Counted from the stretch's first letter, positions 1 through 8,510 are shown. The stretch is 14,035 bases of DNA from an uncultured Clostridia bacterium (GCA_946610835.1 CAMOCU010000006.1:1-14035), one strand, 5' to 3'. Translations and numbers: made by a program. Notes: generated by a model not told the origin, from the letters alone.

Positions 1-49
1 CGAAAAAATCTCTCGTCCCCTCGTACACCCCGATTTAATCAGCGCTTCC
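1..49. repeat. Left copy of 49-bp terminal inverted repeat
   Basis: Positions 1-49 match the reverse complement of 13984-14032 at 48 of 49 bases; the one mismatch is position 24 (T here, C in the complement of the other copy), and similarity stops abruptly at position 50. Read outward on the minus strand, the repeat begins GGAAGCGCTGATTAAATC and ends in a run of six T. It lies 15 bp beyond the stop of the metallophosphoesterase at 65-1507 and, in that gene's frame, would encode GSAD then stop, separated from the gene by two stop codons. I could not fold a convincing GC-rich terminator from it. It could be the tip of an IS element or a dispersed repeat. Confidence 0.9.
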
Positions 50-64
50 TTAAAGGCGCATAGC

Positions 65-1507
65 TCATCCTTCCGTCAGGGAAAAGCAGATCGTATCGTC
101 GCTGCCTGTGCGGTTGTTGTACAGAAAATCTTCGGCCATCTGCGCCAAGCATGAACCGGGCGGAATCCATTTTTGCACCGCCTCCACAGGGAAACGCGAG
201 AGCAGGCGATCCAGCCTGCACGCGGCGCCGTGCAGTACGAGGTATTCCGTTGTATCCGGCGTAAACGGCGCGTCGCCCGGATAGATGTGCCGCAGCACTT
301 CAAACACAACGTCGGCCAGCCGCTTTTCCTTTGTTTCGCGCCGTTGTGCCGGCGACAGTGCGCGCCATGTGCCGCCAAGATGCGCTGCAAGAGAAAGTTT
401 CGCCTTTTCCGCCTTACGGCAGGCAAAGGCGATCAAATGCGCATGCGCCTGTAGCTTGTCAATCGGCAAAAAGCCGTCTGCCAGTGAAAGAAACGCAGGA
501 AAATCGTGCGCGCCGAGCGGCAGCAGCTTTTCAAGGATGCCGGGAAAATTGAGCGCATGCAGATATGCATACACCGATTCGCCGTGTGTATCCACGCCGG
601 GAAGTGATTCGACTCCGACACTTGTCACATTGCACATTCCGCTGTCCGCGTCGACCGTAACATGCCGCATTTTTCCGGCGGCGTTGGCCAGCGCGATTGT
701 GGAAACATCCAGGAACCAGCGTCCTTCGGCGTCGGTATATTTGCGGATATTCTGCACATGCGTATGGCCGGTAAAGACGACGCGCACGCCGTTGTCACAC
801 ATCATTTTCTGCAGCGTTTCATAGCCGCCGAACAGCTCGTAATCCGCCGCGTGACGGAACACCTCCCACGGCGGCAGCACCGGGTGGTGCACCGCAAGCA
901 GTACGCAGTCACCCGCTTCTTTGGCCAGACGGATCTGTGTGTCGAGCCAGTTGAACCCGTCGTCATCCAGCCCGCAATAGGTGTGACCGTTGCCGTTGTC
1001 ACCGATAGCGATCAGCTGCACGCCGTCGCCGAGTTTTACGGCATAACTGCCGCTTGACCGATGCACGGCGAGCGCCTGACGCGGGCCGTAATCGGCATAG
1101 TAATCGAACAGTTCACCCTTGCGCATGAAAGGAATCGGTTCAACGCTGTCGGCTTTGTAGTGCACGGCGCGGAAGGTGTTTTCGTCCTCGCCTGCGCCGT
1201 TGTAATCGTGGGTCGCTGTGAGCACATAGACTTTTTTTCCGCCGGCGGTCAAGCGTTCGAGCCGCTGCCGGAATTCCTCGTGCGACTGCATGTCACCGCT
1301 GTTGACATTGTCGCCCGTAAACAGAACGGTATCGGTCTGTGTATCCGCCAGAATTTTTTCCACAAACGCGTCCAGTATCTGCGGTGTTGCTTTGAGCGCG
1401 ATCTGATCGCCGCGCTCACGCCGAGTGAACGCCATCCCGTCCTCCCATGTCTGCGCGGAGACGTAATGACTGTCTGTAATCAAATAAAAAGCTGTTTTTT
1501 TGTGCAT
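65..1507 (-). CDS. Calcineurin-like metallophosphoesterase, cytoplasmic
   Basis: A 480-residue protein of the calcineurin-like (PF00149-type) phosphoesterase superfamily, expected to hydrolyse phosphomonoesters or phosphodiesters with a dinuclear metal centre. Visible motifs, in order: D12-S-H14, G65-D66-N67, T99-H100-D101 at the position of the usual GNH(D/E), H207-H208-P, and G247-H248-T-H250. The Asn normally present in GNH is Thr here, so metal binding at that site may differ. Residues from about 300 to 480 form a mainly helical C-terminal extension that I do not recognise. No signal peptide or membrane segment is visible, so it probably acts in the cytoplasm. ATG start; the upstream AAGGGGA is a moderate ribosome binding site. 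It follows the symporter gene by 16 bp and is last in the operon. The exact substrate cannot be read from sequence. Confidence 0.9.
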   Translation of the reverse strand: MHKKTAFYLITDSHYVSAQTWEDGMAFTRRERGDQIALKATPQILDAFVEKILADTQTDTVLFTGDNVNSGDMQSHEEFRQRLERLTAGGKKVYVLTATHDYNGAGEDENTFRAVHYKADSVEPIPFMRKGELFDYYADYGPRQALAVHRSSGSYAVKLGDGVQLIAIGDNGNGHTYCGLDDDGFNWLDTQIRLAKEAGDCVLLAVHHPVLPPWEVFRHAADYELFGGYETLQKMMCDNGVRVVFTGHTHVQNIRKYTDAEGRWFLDVSTIALANAAGKMRHVTVDADSGMCNVTSVGVESLPGVDTHGESVYAYLHALNFPGILEKLLPLGAHDFPAFLSLADGFLPIDKLQAHAHLIAFACRKAEKAKLSLAAHLGGTWRALSPAQRRETKEKRLADVVFEVLRHIYPGDAPFTPDTTEYLVLHGAACRLDRLLSRFPVEAVQKWIPPGSCLAQMAEDFLYNNRTGSDDTICFSLTEG

Positions 1508-1523
1508 GGATCAGTCCCCTTTT

Positions 1524-3041
1524 TTAAACGGAAACAGGTTCCTGTTCGTTCATGCTGTCAACGTATTCCGAAACCATCCGGCTTCTTCGTTCGGACAGTT
1601 CATAGTACATCTGTGTACGTTTCTTTTTGCTGATCGGCCAAAGCAGCTTCGGCACGATCCCCAGCGCGCCTGTAATCAGCGGAACGGCCGTGCACAGCGC
1701 AAACAGCCAGAATTTTGTCTGCTCGTCCTGCGTACCGATCTTCAGTCCCTGCACATATCCGATACGCTTCATGATATAATTGCGGATCGAGCCCATAAAG
1801 AGTTCCTGAATTTTGAGAACCAGACTTTTGGCGACGCCGGTTGTGGCTTCCATCCGGTAGCCGTTTTTCCATTCGCAGTAGTCCATCGCCTCGTTCCACA
1901 AATCGGCATTGATGACCTTGTTGACGCCGAACATCGCTTTGTCAAAAAAGCCGCGTACGCCGAACGCGATGAGCATGGGCGTGAGCTTGAGATAATTCTT
2001 GCGGAACATGCCGAACAGGAAGAACCCCAGCACAATCATATCGCCGTACATATCCGCGCCGACCCAGATGAACTTTGAGGAAAATCTGCGGCGCAGCGGC
2101 GCAACAAACGCATAACTGATACTGCCGATGGGCGCGGACGGAATTCCGACGATTGTTTTCCATGTGTTAATCATGGAATTGCCGCCGTGCACGTCGATCC
2201 AATAGTTCTGCTCGTCTGTGCTCACGCCAAAGCGGGCGAGAAACTCAGAAAGGCACATCAGCAGCACGGGATAGTTTGTAAAGATCGCTTTGAATCCCGC
2301 TTTGAGATCCGGCCGTTCCAAAGACTGCGGTACGCGTTCCTTGGATACAAGGAAAAACCAGAATGTGAATGCCGAAGAGATCAACGCTGTTGCGGTGCCC
2401 ATTCCCAGAAAGATGCTGCGCAGCTGGACATGCAGACGGCCTGTGTTTACAAGGTCGAACAAAAGGCCGAAAATGTATTCGGGCATATCTTCGCCCATGT
2501 AGCCCGTGAGCAGCTCCGCGAGCGTAATCAGCCGTACACGTTCATTCGGGTTCGGCGTGATGGTGGACATATAGCCGCTTTTGGCCACGTCTGTAAACGT
2601 GCCGGCGGTTTCACGGATCACATTGAAGGTAAAGAAGAAGATCAGCTTCGGCACAAACGTCCCCGCTGTGCCGGGGAAGAAATACGGCAACAACCAGTAA
2701 ACCAATCCGAGCAGTGTCAGCGGAATCTGGAACATCACGAGATAGGGGCGGAATTTGCCGATCCGCGTGCGCGTGTTGTCCACAATGGCGGAAATGACCA
2801 TGTCGTTGATCACGTCCCACGCACCGGTGAACAGATTAACGATGGCGGAAATGCCGAAGTCAATTTTGACCACGTCCCAGATGAAGCGGTCGTTGAATTT
2901 GTTGATGTGAAATGCGTTGGAAAAATCGTTGAACAGGTAGGCGATTGTTTCCCGCGTGCCGACATAGTTGTAACTGCGGTACACATTGCCGCTCAGCGCT
3001 TTTTCGTCAGGCACCTGACTAATATTTTTATCCTCAGGCAT
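1524..3041 (-). CDS. GPH-family (MelB-like) sugar:cation symporter
   Basis: A 505-residue polytopic membrane protein of the glycoside-pentoside-hexuronide (MFS_2) family, which imports glycosides with Na+ or H+. The clearest evidence is the segment W75-D76-V-I-N-D80, which matches the WD-x-x-N-D motif holding the Asp55/Asp59 cation-site pair of Salmonella MelB. It is followed at residues 91-101 by RTRIGKFRPYL, the family's TRxGxFRP loop. About 12 hydrophobic helices can be traced. Length is slightly above the family norm, owing to a polar N-terminal tail of about 30 residues. GGAGGTGG stands just upstream of the ATG, and the gene overlaps the end of the preceding gene by 8 bp, so translation is probably coupled. 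It probably imports the glycoside used by the GH4/PfkB pair; the sugar itself cannot be predicted. Confidence 0.92.
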   Translation of the reverse strand: MPEDKNISQVPDEKALSGNVYRSYNYVGTRETIAYLFNDFSNAFHINKFNDRFIWDVVKIDFGISAIVNLFTGAWDVINDMVISAIVDNTRTRIGKFRPYLVMFQIPLTLLGLVYWLLPYFFPGTAGTFVPKLIFFFTFNVIRETAGTFTDVAKSGYMSTITPNPNERVRLITLAELLTGYMGEDMPEYIFGLLFDLVNTGRLHVQLRSIFLGMGTATALISSAFTFWFFLVSKERVPQSLERPDLKAGFKAIFTNYPVLLMCLSEFLARFGVSTDEQNYWIDVHGGNSMINTWKTIVGIPSAPIGSISYAFVAPLRRRFSSKFIWVGADMYGDMIVLGFFLFGMFRKNYLKLTPMLIAFGVRGFFDKAMFGVNKVINADLWNEAMDYCEWKNGYRMEATTGVAKSLVLKIQELFMGSIRNYIMKRIGYVQGLKIGTQDEQTKFWLFALCTAVPLITGALGIVPKLLWPISKKKRTQMYYELSERRSRMVSEYVDSMNEQEPVSV

Positions 3042-4134
3042 CGGGAGCCACCTCCAGTTCTGTGATATAAACCGTCATGCGGTCGGTGTATGTATGGCCG
3101 TCGTACTCCAGCGTCATGGTGACCGTAACGGGATCAGGCACAGCTTTGTGCACATGCATCACGCCGTCCTCGGCAAAAGAGAGCGCGTCCGGCGCGTCGC
3201 ACGAAAAGCGCAGCGTATAGTCCGATGCGGCGGCTTCCGCGTTGACCGTGACCTCGGCCGGCAGCGTTTTTTCATCGCCGGGATGGACGACAATGGCCGG
3301 GGAGGAAAAGCGTGCGCCGTAATGGGCGAACCGGATCACGGTCTTGGCTGTGTACGGCAGTTCGATCTGTACCGGATCGGCCGGAAGCAGATCCTTTGTT
3401 TCCTGCGTCGGCAGCACAGTTGCGCGGATGCGGTATGTGCGGATCAGCTCCGCCTGCAGCAACGCGCCCGTTACACGGTCTGTGGTATACGTTTCCGTTG
3501 CGCTCTGCATTGCGGCCGTGACGTCCGTAATTTGCACGAGCGCACGCAGATTTTCCGTAACCGTGCGGCAGATACTGTTTTGCGCGGCAGGTTCCGCTGC
3601 CGGATCAGGCAGTTCTTTTTTCATGGTAATGAATACGCGATCCGTATCTGTTACACTGCCGTTCTCGGCGACATTGCCTTCGCGGGCAGTACAGTCGGCG
3701 GTCATGTCCGGGCGGGTCAGCATCGGCTGCGGAATGTCCGCGGTTTTGTGCAGCAGCACGTTCTCCGCCGACGGATAAAGTGCGGCGATCTGCCCTCCGG
3801 CTTGGGAGGCTATATACCGCAGTACCGCCTCATCTGCGTCCGGCAAAGGCGTGTTCCATTCGCCGTCCATGGAAATGTCTGTGCTCCAGCTGCCCTCCAC
3901 ATCGTCGGCACCCGTTGTTTCGGCATACAGGCGCCCCACGTGTGCACGAAGCGCATCGTCCTCGGTCGGCAGCGGCGCGGAGGGCGCGGCCGCCATTTCA
4001 GGCATTGTGAAGCGCGGCTTGGAAAGTTCTCTTTTTGCATAGAGAGTGACAGTTGTAAAACACGCCCCGATTAAAACGACGGCGATCAAAACACCGATCA
4101 GCGCTTTCTGACTTTTTTTCAACGGACGGCTCAT
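3034..4134 (-). CDS. Membrane-anchored (or lipoprotein) extracytoplasmic beta-rich protein
   Basis: A 366-residue protein I cannot assign to a named family. It has a basic N-terminus (RPLKKSQK), a hydrophobic segment at about residues 11-24, and LIGAC ending at Cys25, which fits a permissive lipobox. Hydrophobicity continues past Cys25, so a plain signal anchor is equally possible. The rest is polar, rich in Thr, Ala, Asp and Glu. The last 110 or so residues alternate like Ig-type beta strands (for example VIRFAHYG, YTLRFSCD, VTVTMTLEYDG), suggesting a bacterial Ig-like fold outside the membrane. Its ATG overlaps the stop of the zinc-ribbon membrane gene (ATGA, 4 bp), and it overlaps the symporter start by 8 bp. 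This tight coupling suggests a stoichiometric partner of one or both. Its function is unknown. Confidence 0.82.
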   Translation of the reverse strand: MSRPLKKSQKALIGVLIAVVLIGACFTTVTLYAKRELSKPRFTMPEMAAAPSAPLPTEDDALRAHVGRLYAETTGADDVEGSWSTDISMDGEWNTPLPDADEAVLRYIASQAGGQIAALYPSAENVLLHKTADIPQPMLTRPDMTADCTAREGNVAENGSVTDTDRVFITMKKELPDPAAEPAAQNSICRTVTENLRALVQITDVTAAMQSATETYTTDRVTGALLQAELIRTYRIRATVLPTQETKDLLPADPVQIELPYTAKTVIRFAHYGARFSSPAIVVHPGDEKTLPAEVTVNAEAAASDYTLRFSCDAPDALSFAEDGVMHVHKAVPDPVTVTMTLEYDGHTYTDRMTVYITELEVAPDA

Positions 4135-4997
4135 TCTTCTCTGCCCTCCTCCTCTGCGCGCAGCGCTTCTTCGAGCGCATGCAAACGTTCCTCGCGCTCC
4201 TGCTCGCTTTCAAAGATCGGCAAAGGCAGTGTGTCGAGCGAAACCTCGCCTGCGCGTACCTGCCGCAGAAGTTCTTTGCGGCGCGGATCGTTTTCGCGGT
4301 ACTGCGGCTGCAGTCCGCCTTTCAACAGCGCACGGTTCAGGAAAAACAGCGCGGCATAAATCACTGCCGCTGCCAGTGCGCCGAATCCGACGGAAGCCGC
4401 GGCAAGCGGTGTTTTCGGCGTGCGCACGCAGAGCAGCAGCTGCACAATCTGTGCCGCAGCGCAAAGAATTGCGCCAACGAGCGAAGCGCCGCGTGCAAAG
4501 CGTGCGCTGCGCGTCAGATTCAGAAAACCAAGCAGCAGCGCCGCAAGCAGCAGCACATCAAGCACCGCGCAAAGCAACAGAAACGCCGTTGGAATGACGG
4601 CGGCAAGCGTTTGGCGCGAAAGCAGCGCACTGTTCAGAAACGACGGCAGCTGCATCAGAAATCCGCTCTGAAACGCTTGAATGAAGCCGATCAGACCGGC
4701 GGAAAATGTTTGCGTAAAGTATGGAACAGTAAACCGCACACTGCCGAACGGCACAAGCAGCGCCGCAGCAGCGAGAACCGTCAGAACAATCCGTGCAATC
4801 TGCAGCTTGCCGCCGATAAAATTCATTTTTATCCGGGCGATCACCATCCGTGCCGCAGCCGCTTCCAGCTCGGTACGTTTGGCGTCGAGCGCGAGCTGGG
4901 ACTGCTGGGTATAAAACAGGATGTTGACGCCGCAATGTTTACAGTTAGGCTTTAAATCGAATGCGGGAATTTCTCCTCCGCAGCGGGGACATTTCAT
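4131..4997 (-). CDS. N-terminal zinc-ribbon, four-TM membrane protein
   Basis: A 288-residue protein with a short zinc ribbon at its start: C3-P-R-C6 and C19-K-H-C22, a typical pair of CxxC knuckles. A charged helical stretch (residues about 30-65) follows, then four hydrophobic segments near residues 68-90, 130-158, 168-190 and 198-222. A long charged C-terminal tail (about 225-288) is rich in Glu and Arg and probably coiled coil. Zinc ribbon and tail are predicted cytoplasmic. GGGAGGTG lies seven bases before the ATG. The gene follows the phosphodiesterase at 5094-6113 after a 96-bp gap, the largest inside the operon, and overlaps the next gene by 4 bp (ATGA). Similar zinc-ribbon membrane proteins are common and mostly uncharacterised in clostridia. 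It may work with the anchored protein at 3034-4134; no enzymatic role is visible. Confidence 0.85.
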   Translation of the reverse strand: MKCPRCGGEIPAFDLKPNCKHCGVNILFYTQQSQLALDAKRTELEAAAARMVIARIKMNFIGGKLQIARIVLTVLAAAALLVPFGSVRFTVPYFTQTFSAGLIGFIQAFQSGFLMQLPSFLNSALLSRQTLAAVIPTAFLLLCAVLDVLLLAALLLGFLNLTRSARFARGASLVGAILCAAAQIVQLLLCVRTPKTPLAAASVGFGALAAAVIYAALFFLNRALLKGGLQPQYRENDPRRKELLRQVRAGEVSLDTLPLPIFESEQEREERLHALEEALRAEEEGREE

Positions 4998-5093
4998 CCG
5001 AACACCTCCCGGTTGATTCTTGCGGAATGCCGATTATTTCTTGGTGCAAAAGGGCGTAAAAAACTCCGACGAGATACGCGCAGAGGAAATCAA

Positions 5094-6113
5094 TCAGCGT
5101 TTGTCAAAGGGTGAAATCATGACATTGACGATGCGCAGGAAGAAATACAGAAAATCTCTCCACAGGCGTGTTTGTTTGGGCATAGGATTGGATGCGGCTG
5201 TCTTTGCGCGGCTTTCGCCGAACAGATCGGCGGGCACCGTGGCGACAAATGCGTCGTCATCCGGCGGAGCAATGCCGAGCGCATGCAGTGCAATGGCTGC
5301 CACATCACGGTTATGTACGCCCTCGGCAAGGATGGTTTGGTTCACCGAATGGCCGGCGACTGCAACAACGGCGGCGCTTTCTTCGGGCGTCTGGCCGCCG
5401 TGGCCGTATGTCGTTTCGCCGTGATCCGCCACAACGATGAACAGGCTGTTTTGCATCAGACCTTTCGATTCGACCGCATCGAAAATTTCGCCCAGATAAA
5501 TGTCCATCTTTTCCACGGCGGCATAATATTCGTCGCTGAATCCGCCGTAGGTATGCGCGGCATGATCCACGTCGTCCAGCTGGACAAACATCAGCTTCGG
5601 CGCTTCGCCGCGTTCAAGCGTGCGGCAGATCGCATCTGTTACAAGAGCGTCGGATAAGCGGTTGACTTTGCGCACATGCAGATCGTTTTCAATAATGCCG
5701 TGGTTGATGTTGCGCCAATGGCAGATCGAAACGAGCCGCGCATCCGGGAACGCCCGGCGCGTGTAGTAAAAAACAGAGTGATTCGGCGTATCTGAACCGC
5801 GCTGAATAACGCCGGTGGATTCGTTTGTGAAGCCGTGCGTTTCATAATCGACGCCTGTCAGGATGGATCCCCAATTCTGTGCGCTGATCGTGACGTACTC
5901 GGTGTGCGCATTGTGGCGGTAGGCGTTGTCCGCAAAAATGCGGTCAAAGTTCGGCGTGTTTCGCAAGCCGAACGCTGCACCTGCGCCGTCGATGCCGATG
6001 ATAAACACATGCGCATACTCTCCGAAGCCGGCCGGCGCTTCGGCAGCAAAAGAAGTGCACATGCAGCAAAGCGCAAGCAGGACGCAGAGAACGAGAGAAA
6101 TAGCTTTTTTCAT
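5094..6113 (-). CDS. Secreted type I phosphodiesterase/alkaline-phosphatase superfamily enzyme
   Basis: A 339-residue exported hydrolase of the nucleotide pyrophosphatase/type I phosphodiesterase branch of the alkaline phosphatase superfamily. It starts with a signal peptide (MKK, hydrophobic core, likely cut near SFA-AE at residues 23-25). Predicted metal ligands and nucleophile: D42 in GIDGAG, nucleophile S77 in TISAQNWG, D183 and H187 in DDVDHAAH, D230-H231 in VADHGE, and H238 in GHGG. The nucleophile motif is Ser-x-Gln-Asn-Trp rather than the usual Thr-x-Pro-Asn-His. The C-terminal 25 residues include a hydrophobic stretch (FLYFFLRIVNVMI) that may hold it to the membrane. I chose the ATG at 6113 because GAGGAGG lies eight bases before it; an in-frame ATG at 6149 would add 12 residues and overlaps the previous stop. 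It is paralogous to 6146-6981 and 12415-13998. Substrate unknown. Confidence 0.92.
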   Translation of the reverse strand: MKKAISLVLCVLLALCCMCTSFAAEAPAGFGEYAHVFIIGIDGAGAAFGLRNTPNFDRIFADNAYRHNAHTEYVTISAQNWGSILTGVDYETHGFTNESTGVIQRGSDTPNHSVFYYTRRAFPDARLVSICHWRNINHGIIENDLHVRKVNRLSDALVTDAICRTLERGEAPKLMFVQLDDVDHAAHTYGGFSDEYYAAVEKMDIYLGEIFDAVESKGLMQNSLFIVVADHGETTYGHGGQTPEESAAVVAVAGHSVNQTILAEGVHNRDVAAIALHALGIAPPDDDAFVATVPADLFGESRAKTAASNPMPKQTRLWRDFLYFFLRIVNVMISPFDKR

Positions 6114-6145
6114 GATTCTTGACCTCCTCAGATCCAAGCTGTGTA

Positions 6146-6981
6146 TCATGTGAGAATCCAGGCGAGCGCTGCGGTTGCCGCGTCGAGCGGATCCTTGTAC
6201 AATGCGCGCGTTTCACCGCGCACATCGACAAACAGATTGGCAGGCACGCGCGCTGTCATGACCCGCGGCCGCTCCAGACCGAGTGCGTACAGCGCAATGG
6301 CCGCCACATCGCGCGTGCGGGTGATCGAATCCATCTTGCCGCCGCTGACGACCGTTCTGCCGCGCACGGCAATGGTCGTGTTTGTTTCGCGCATTGAAAA
6401 TCTGCCGTGGCCGCCGCCGATTTTGTGCCCGTGATCCGCGGTCACCATAAAGAGCGAATCGTCCAAAAGGCCGTTGCGTTTCACCGCATCAAAGATGCGG
6501 CCGAGCCGTTCGTCCGCCGTTGCGATCGCATCAAAATACTCTGTAGAGCGGCTGCCGAAACTGTGTCCGGCGGCATCGACATCGTCGAGCTGGACAAAGA
6601 ACAGCGTCGGCTGATTGCATGCGTCGAAATAATCGCAAATCGCTTCGGTCAGTGCTTTGTCATACTCAATGGTCACTTCGTTTACGCCGATATCGTTTTC
6701 GAGTTTGGTATGCAGAAACGATACGTCCGTGAGCATTGCGCCCCAGTTCGGGCCGCTGTCGGACTTCGTTTCCGTGCGGGCGGTATAATCCACCGCGCCG
6801 TCGGCAAAGATACGGTCAAAATTCGGTGTGTGCGCATCGCGGATAAACCGCCCTGTGCCGTCAATGCCGATGATGATGACATGCCGGTACGCGCCGTATG
6901 TGCCGCTTTCCGCAGCGAATGCTGCCGCAGTGCAAGTCAGGGCGAGCAGAACAGCCAGGAAGGCCGAAAATACTTTTTCAT
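6146..6981 (-). pseudogene. Frameshifted, internally shortened paralogue of the secreted phosphodiesterase
   Basis: The likely start is ATG at 6979-6981, 12 bp after the preceding stop. From it the frame reads MKKYFRPSW and stops at codon 15. One more A in the A5 run (complement of 6974-6978), or a -1 ribosomal shift on AAA AAG, gives MKKVFSAFLAVLLAL, a normal signal peptide, and then an open frame to 6146. That joined product is about 278 residues and resembles the neighbour at 5094-6113: GIDGTG, the nucleophile region SGPNWG, DDVDAAGH, ADHG and GHG are all kept. About 50-60 residues between the nucleophile and the next conserved block are missing compared with both paralogues. An internal GTG at 6793 opens the frame but would lose the GIDG motif. 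Either a decaying duplicate, a gene with recoding, or an assembly indel. The possible ribosome site (AGGCGG) is weak. Confidence 0.85.
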
Positions 6982-6993
6982 TTTTGTTGCCGC

Positions 6994-8505
6994 CTATTCT
7001 GTCATTTCAATCCGGATGGCGTTGGTCATGTAGGTAAAAGTGATGCGCACGATCATGTTGTCGTGCGGGACGGAGAACTTGCTTTTACCGCCGGAGCCGG
7101 AGTAGATCAATCCGCCGTCTTCGCACACGCATGCCGACAACGTCCCCCATGTAGAGATTCCGAAATCGTATTCGCCCGCGTACGGAAGAAGGAAACTGAG
7201 CGCATACTTGCCGTCGCCGATATAATACATGCGTGTAATTTCGCTGTTGGAATCGTTGGCCACTGCACCGACATATGGTTGAAAACTGCCGTACAACACG
7301 ACTTTTTCCGGCAAACGCACGCCTGTCTGCGGATCGTCCACATCCTTGCCGCCGTAGTCGAGCATAGAGGGGTTGGCAAACGCGCGGTAGCGCGCATATC
7401 CCGCGCGCAGCAGCGCAGCGGCAGTGTCTTCCTGCGCAAAGCCGTCCGGGCACGCATCGGAGCGGTTGTTGAGACGATAAACACGTTCCTGCCCGTCAAA
7501 GCTTTCGCCCAGGCCGCGCATGAGCGGAAAAGCAAAATAACCGTCCGGATTGTTGATTGCCGTCCATTTGAACGTGTACTCCAGGAATCGGTTGCGCGCC
7601 TCGCAGTCCTGATACGCGAACCAGGAGATTTGGTCGCCGCCCCACCATTGGTTCCATGCAAGTTCGGCTTCGGTCTGGTGCGCGTGCGCCCATTTGTCGC
7701 GGCCGCCCCAGTTGTCGTATTCGTACAAAAACGGCAGCGCTTTTTCATACACGCCCTCCGGGGAGATGCCGCCGCCGGATTTGCCCTCGCGCACCAGCAC
7801 AAGCTTTTCGCCCGGGCGGTCGAGAACCGGAAAACGCGTGAAGGGCATGGCGTTGTAATCCAGCAGACTGCGGCCGTTCACAACGAGGGAATGCGAATGC
7901 GCGTCAAAAATTACCTTGTGCCGCCGCGCATGCGCCTTGCCGTAAGCGCGCAGCATTTCGAGCACTTTGCCGATCGCGGAATATCCTCTGTCCCGGGCGC
8001 AATACAGATGAATCTGCCCCATATGGAACGCTTCGCATCCGCAGTCGATGTAGTTTTTGCCGCGATAGTAAAACCACATCTGTGTCTCCGGCCGGGAAAT
8101 ATCCGGCATGTTGCCGCCCGGCGTCATGACGCAGTCGTCATACCGGAAACAGCGTGCCTCAACCGGAATTCCGAACGCCTCAAAAACAAACGCGGGCACA
8201 GGCGTTGTTTCCAGATCCTCGCGGTAAACCGCTTCGAAAATGCAGGCTTGCAGAATGATTTCCGGGTCAGCGGCATGAATTTTCTCCGCTGCGGCGCGCA
8301 CCTTCCGGAAATGTGCATCGTCCGGCATGGATGCTTTCCAGATTCCTGCGGCGCGGCCAAGAAATTTCAGCCCTGTTTTCAACACAACGCGGATGTCGTC
8401 CTCGAGCGTATCGCTCATTGTGATCCACTGCGCCGAAGCGGCGCGGGAAAGATAATACTCCAACACCTGCCGCTGCATGGAGCCGTCGAAATAACCTTCG
8501 TGCAT
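6994..8505 (-). CDS. Uncharacterised 503-residue protein, possibly glycosidase-like
   Basis: I do not recognise this family. The protein has no signal peptide or membrane segment, so it is probably cytoplasmic. The first 210 or so residues alternate helices with short strands (EIILQACIFEAV, CFRYDD, QMWFYYRGKNYIDCG), as in a TIM barrel. The middle is unusually rich in Trp, Tyr, His and acidic residues (VIFDAHSH, YEYDNWGGRDKW, WNQWWGGDQISWFAY), as in carbohydrate-active enzymes. The last 110 or so residues look like a beta-sandwich. It sits directly behind GH4 and PfkB genes, five bases after the kinase stop, with AAAGGA eight bases before its ATG inside the kinase 3' end. Context and composition suggest a sugar-related enzyme, perhaps a new glycoside hydrolase. 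That is inference; catalytic residues cannot be assigned. Confidence 0.88.
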   Translation of the reverse strand: MHEGYFDGSMQRQVLEYYLSRAASAQWITMSDTLEDDIRVVLKTGLKFLGRAAGIWKASMPDDAHFRKVRAAAEKIHAADPEIILQACIFEAVYREDLETTPVPAFVFEAFGIPVEARCFRYDDCVMTPGGNMPDISRPETQMWFYYRGKNYIDCGCEAFHMGQIHLYCARDRGYSAIGKVLEMLRAYGKAHARRHKVIFDAHSHSLVVNGRSLLDYNAMPFTRFPVLDRPGEKLVLVREGKSGGGISPEGVYEKALPFLYEYDNWGGRDKWAHAHQTEAELAWNQWWGGDQISWFAYQDCEARNRFLEYTFKWTAINNPDGYFAFPLMRGLGESFDGQERVYRLNNRSDACPDGFAQEDTAAALLRAGYARYRAFANPSMLDYGGKDVDDPQTGVRLPEKVVLYGSFQPYVGAVANDSNSEITRMYYIGDGKYALSFLLPYAGEYDFGISTWGTLSACVCEDGGLIYSGSGGKSKFSVPHDNMIVRITFTYMTNAIRIEMTE

Positions 8506-8510
8506 ATATT

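Noticed and set aside
1..49. End repeats as simple rho-independent terminators
   Set aside because: There is a T6 run at the outer end, but I found no GC-rich stem directly before it; only a weak AAATC/GATTT pairing is possible.
2187..3065. 292-codon plus-strand frame opposite the symporter
   Set aside because: The minus strand encodes a clear MelB-like transporter here; the plus frame is a shadow without hydrophobic or domain pattern.
4998..5093. Terminator or promoter in the 96-bp gap before the zinc-ribbon gene
   Set aside because: There is a T6 tract on the minus strand but no stem before it, and no convincing -35/-10 pair; read-through is more likely.
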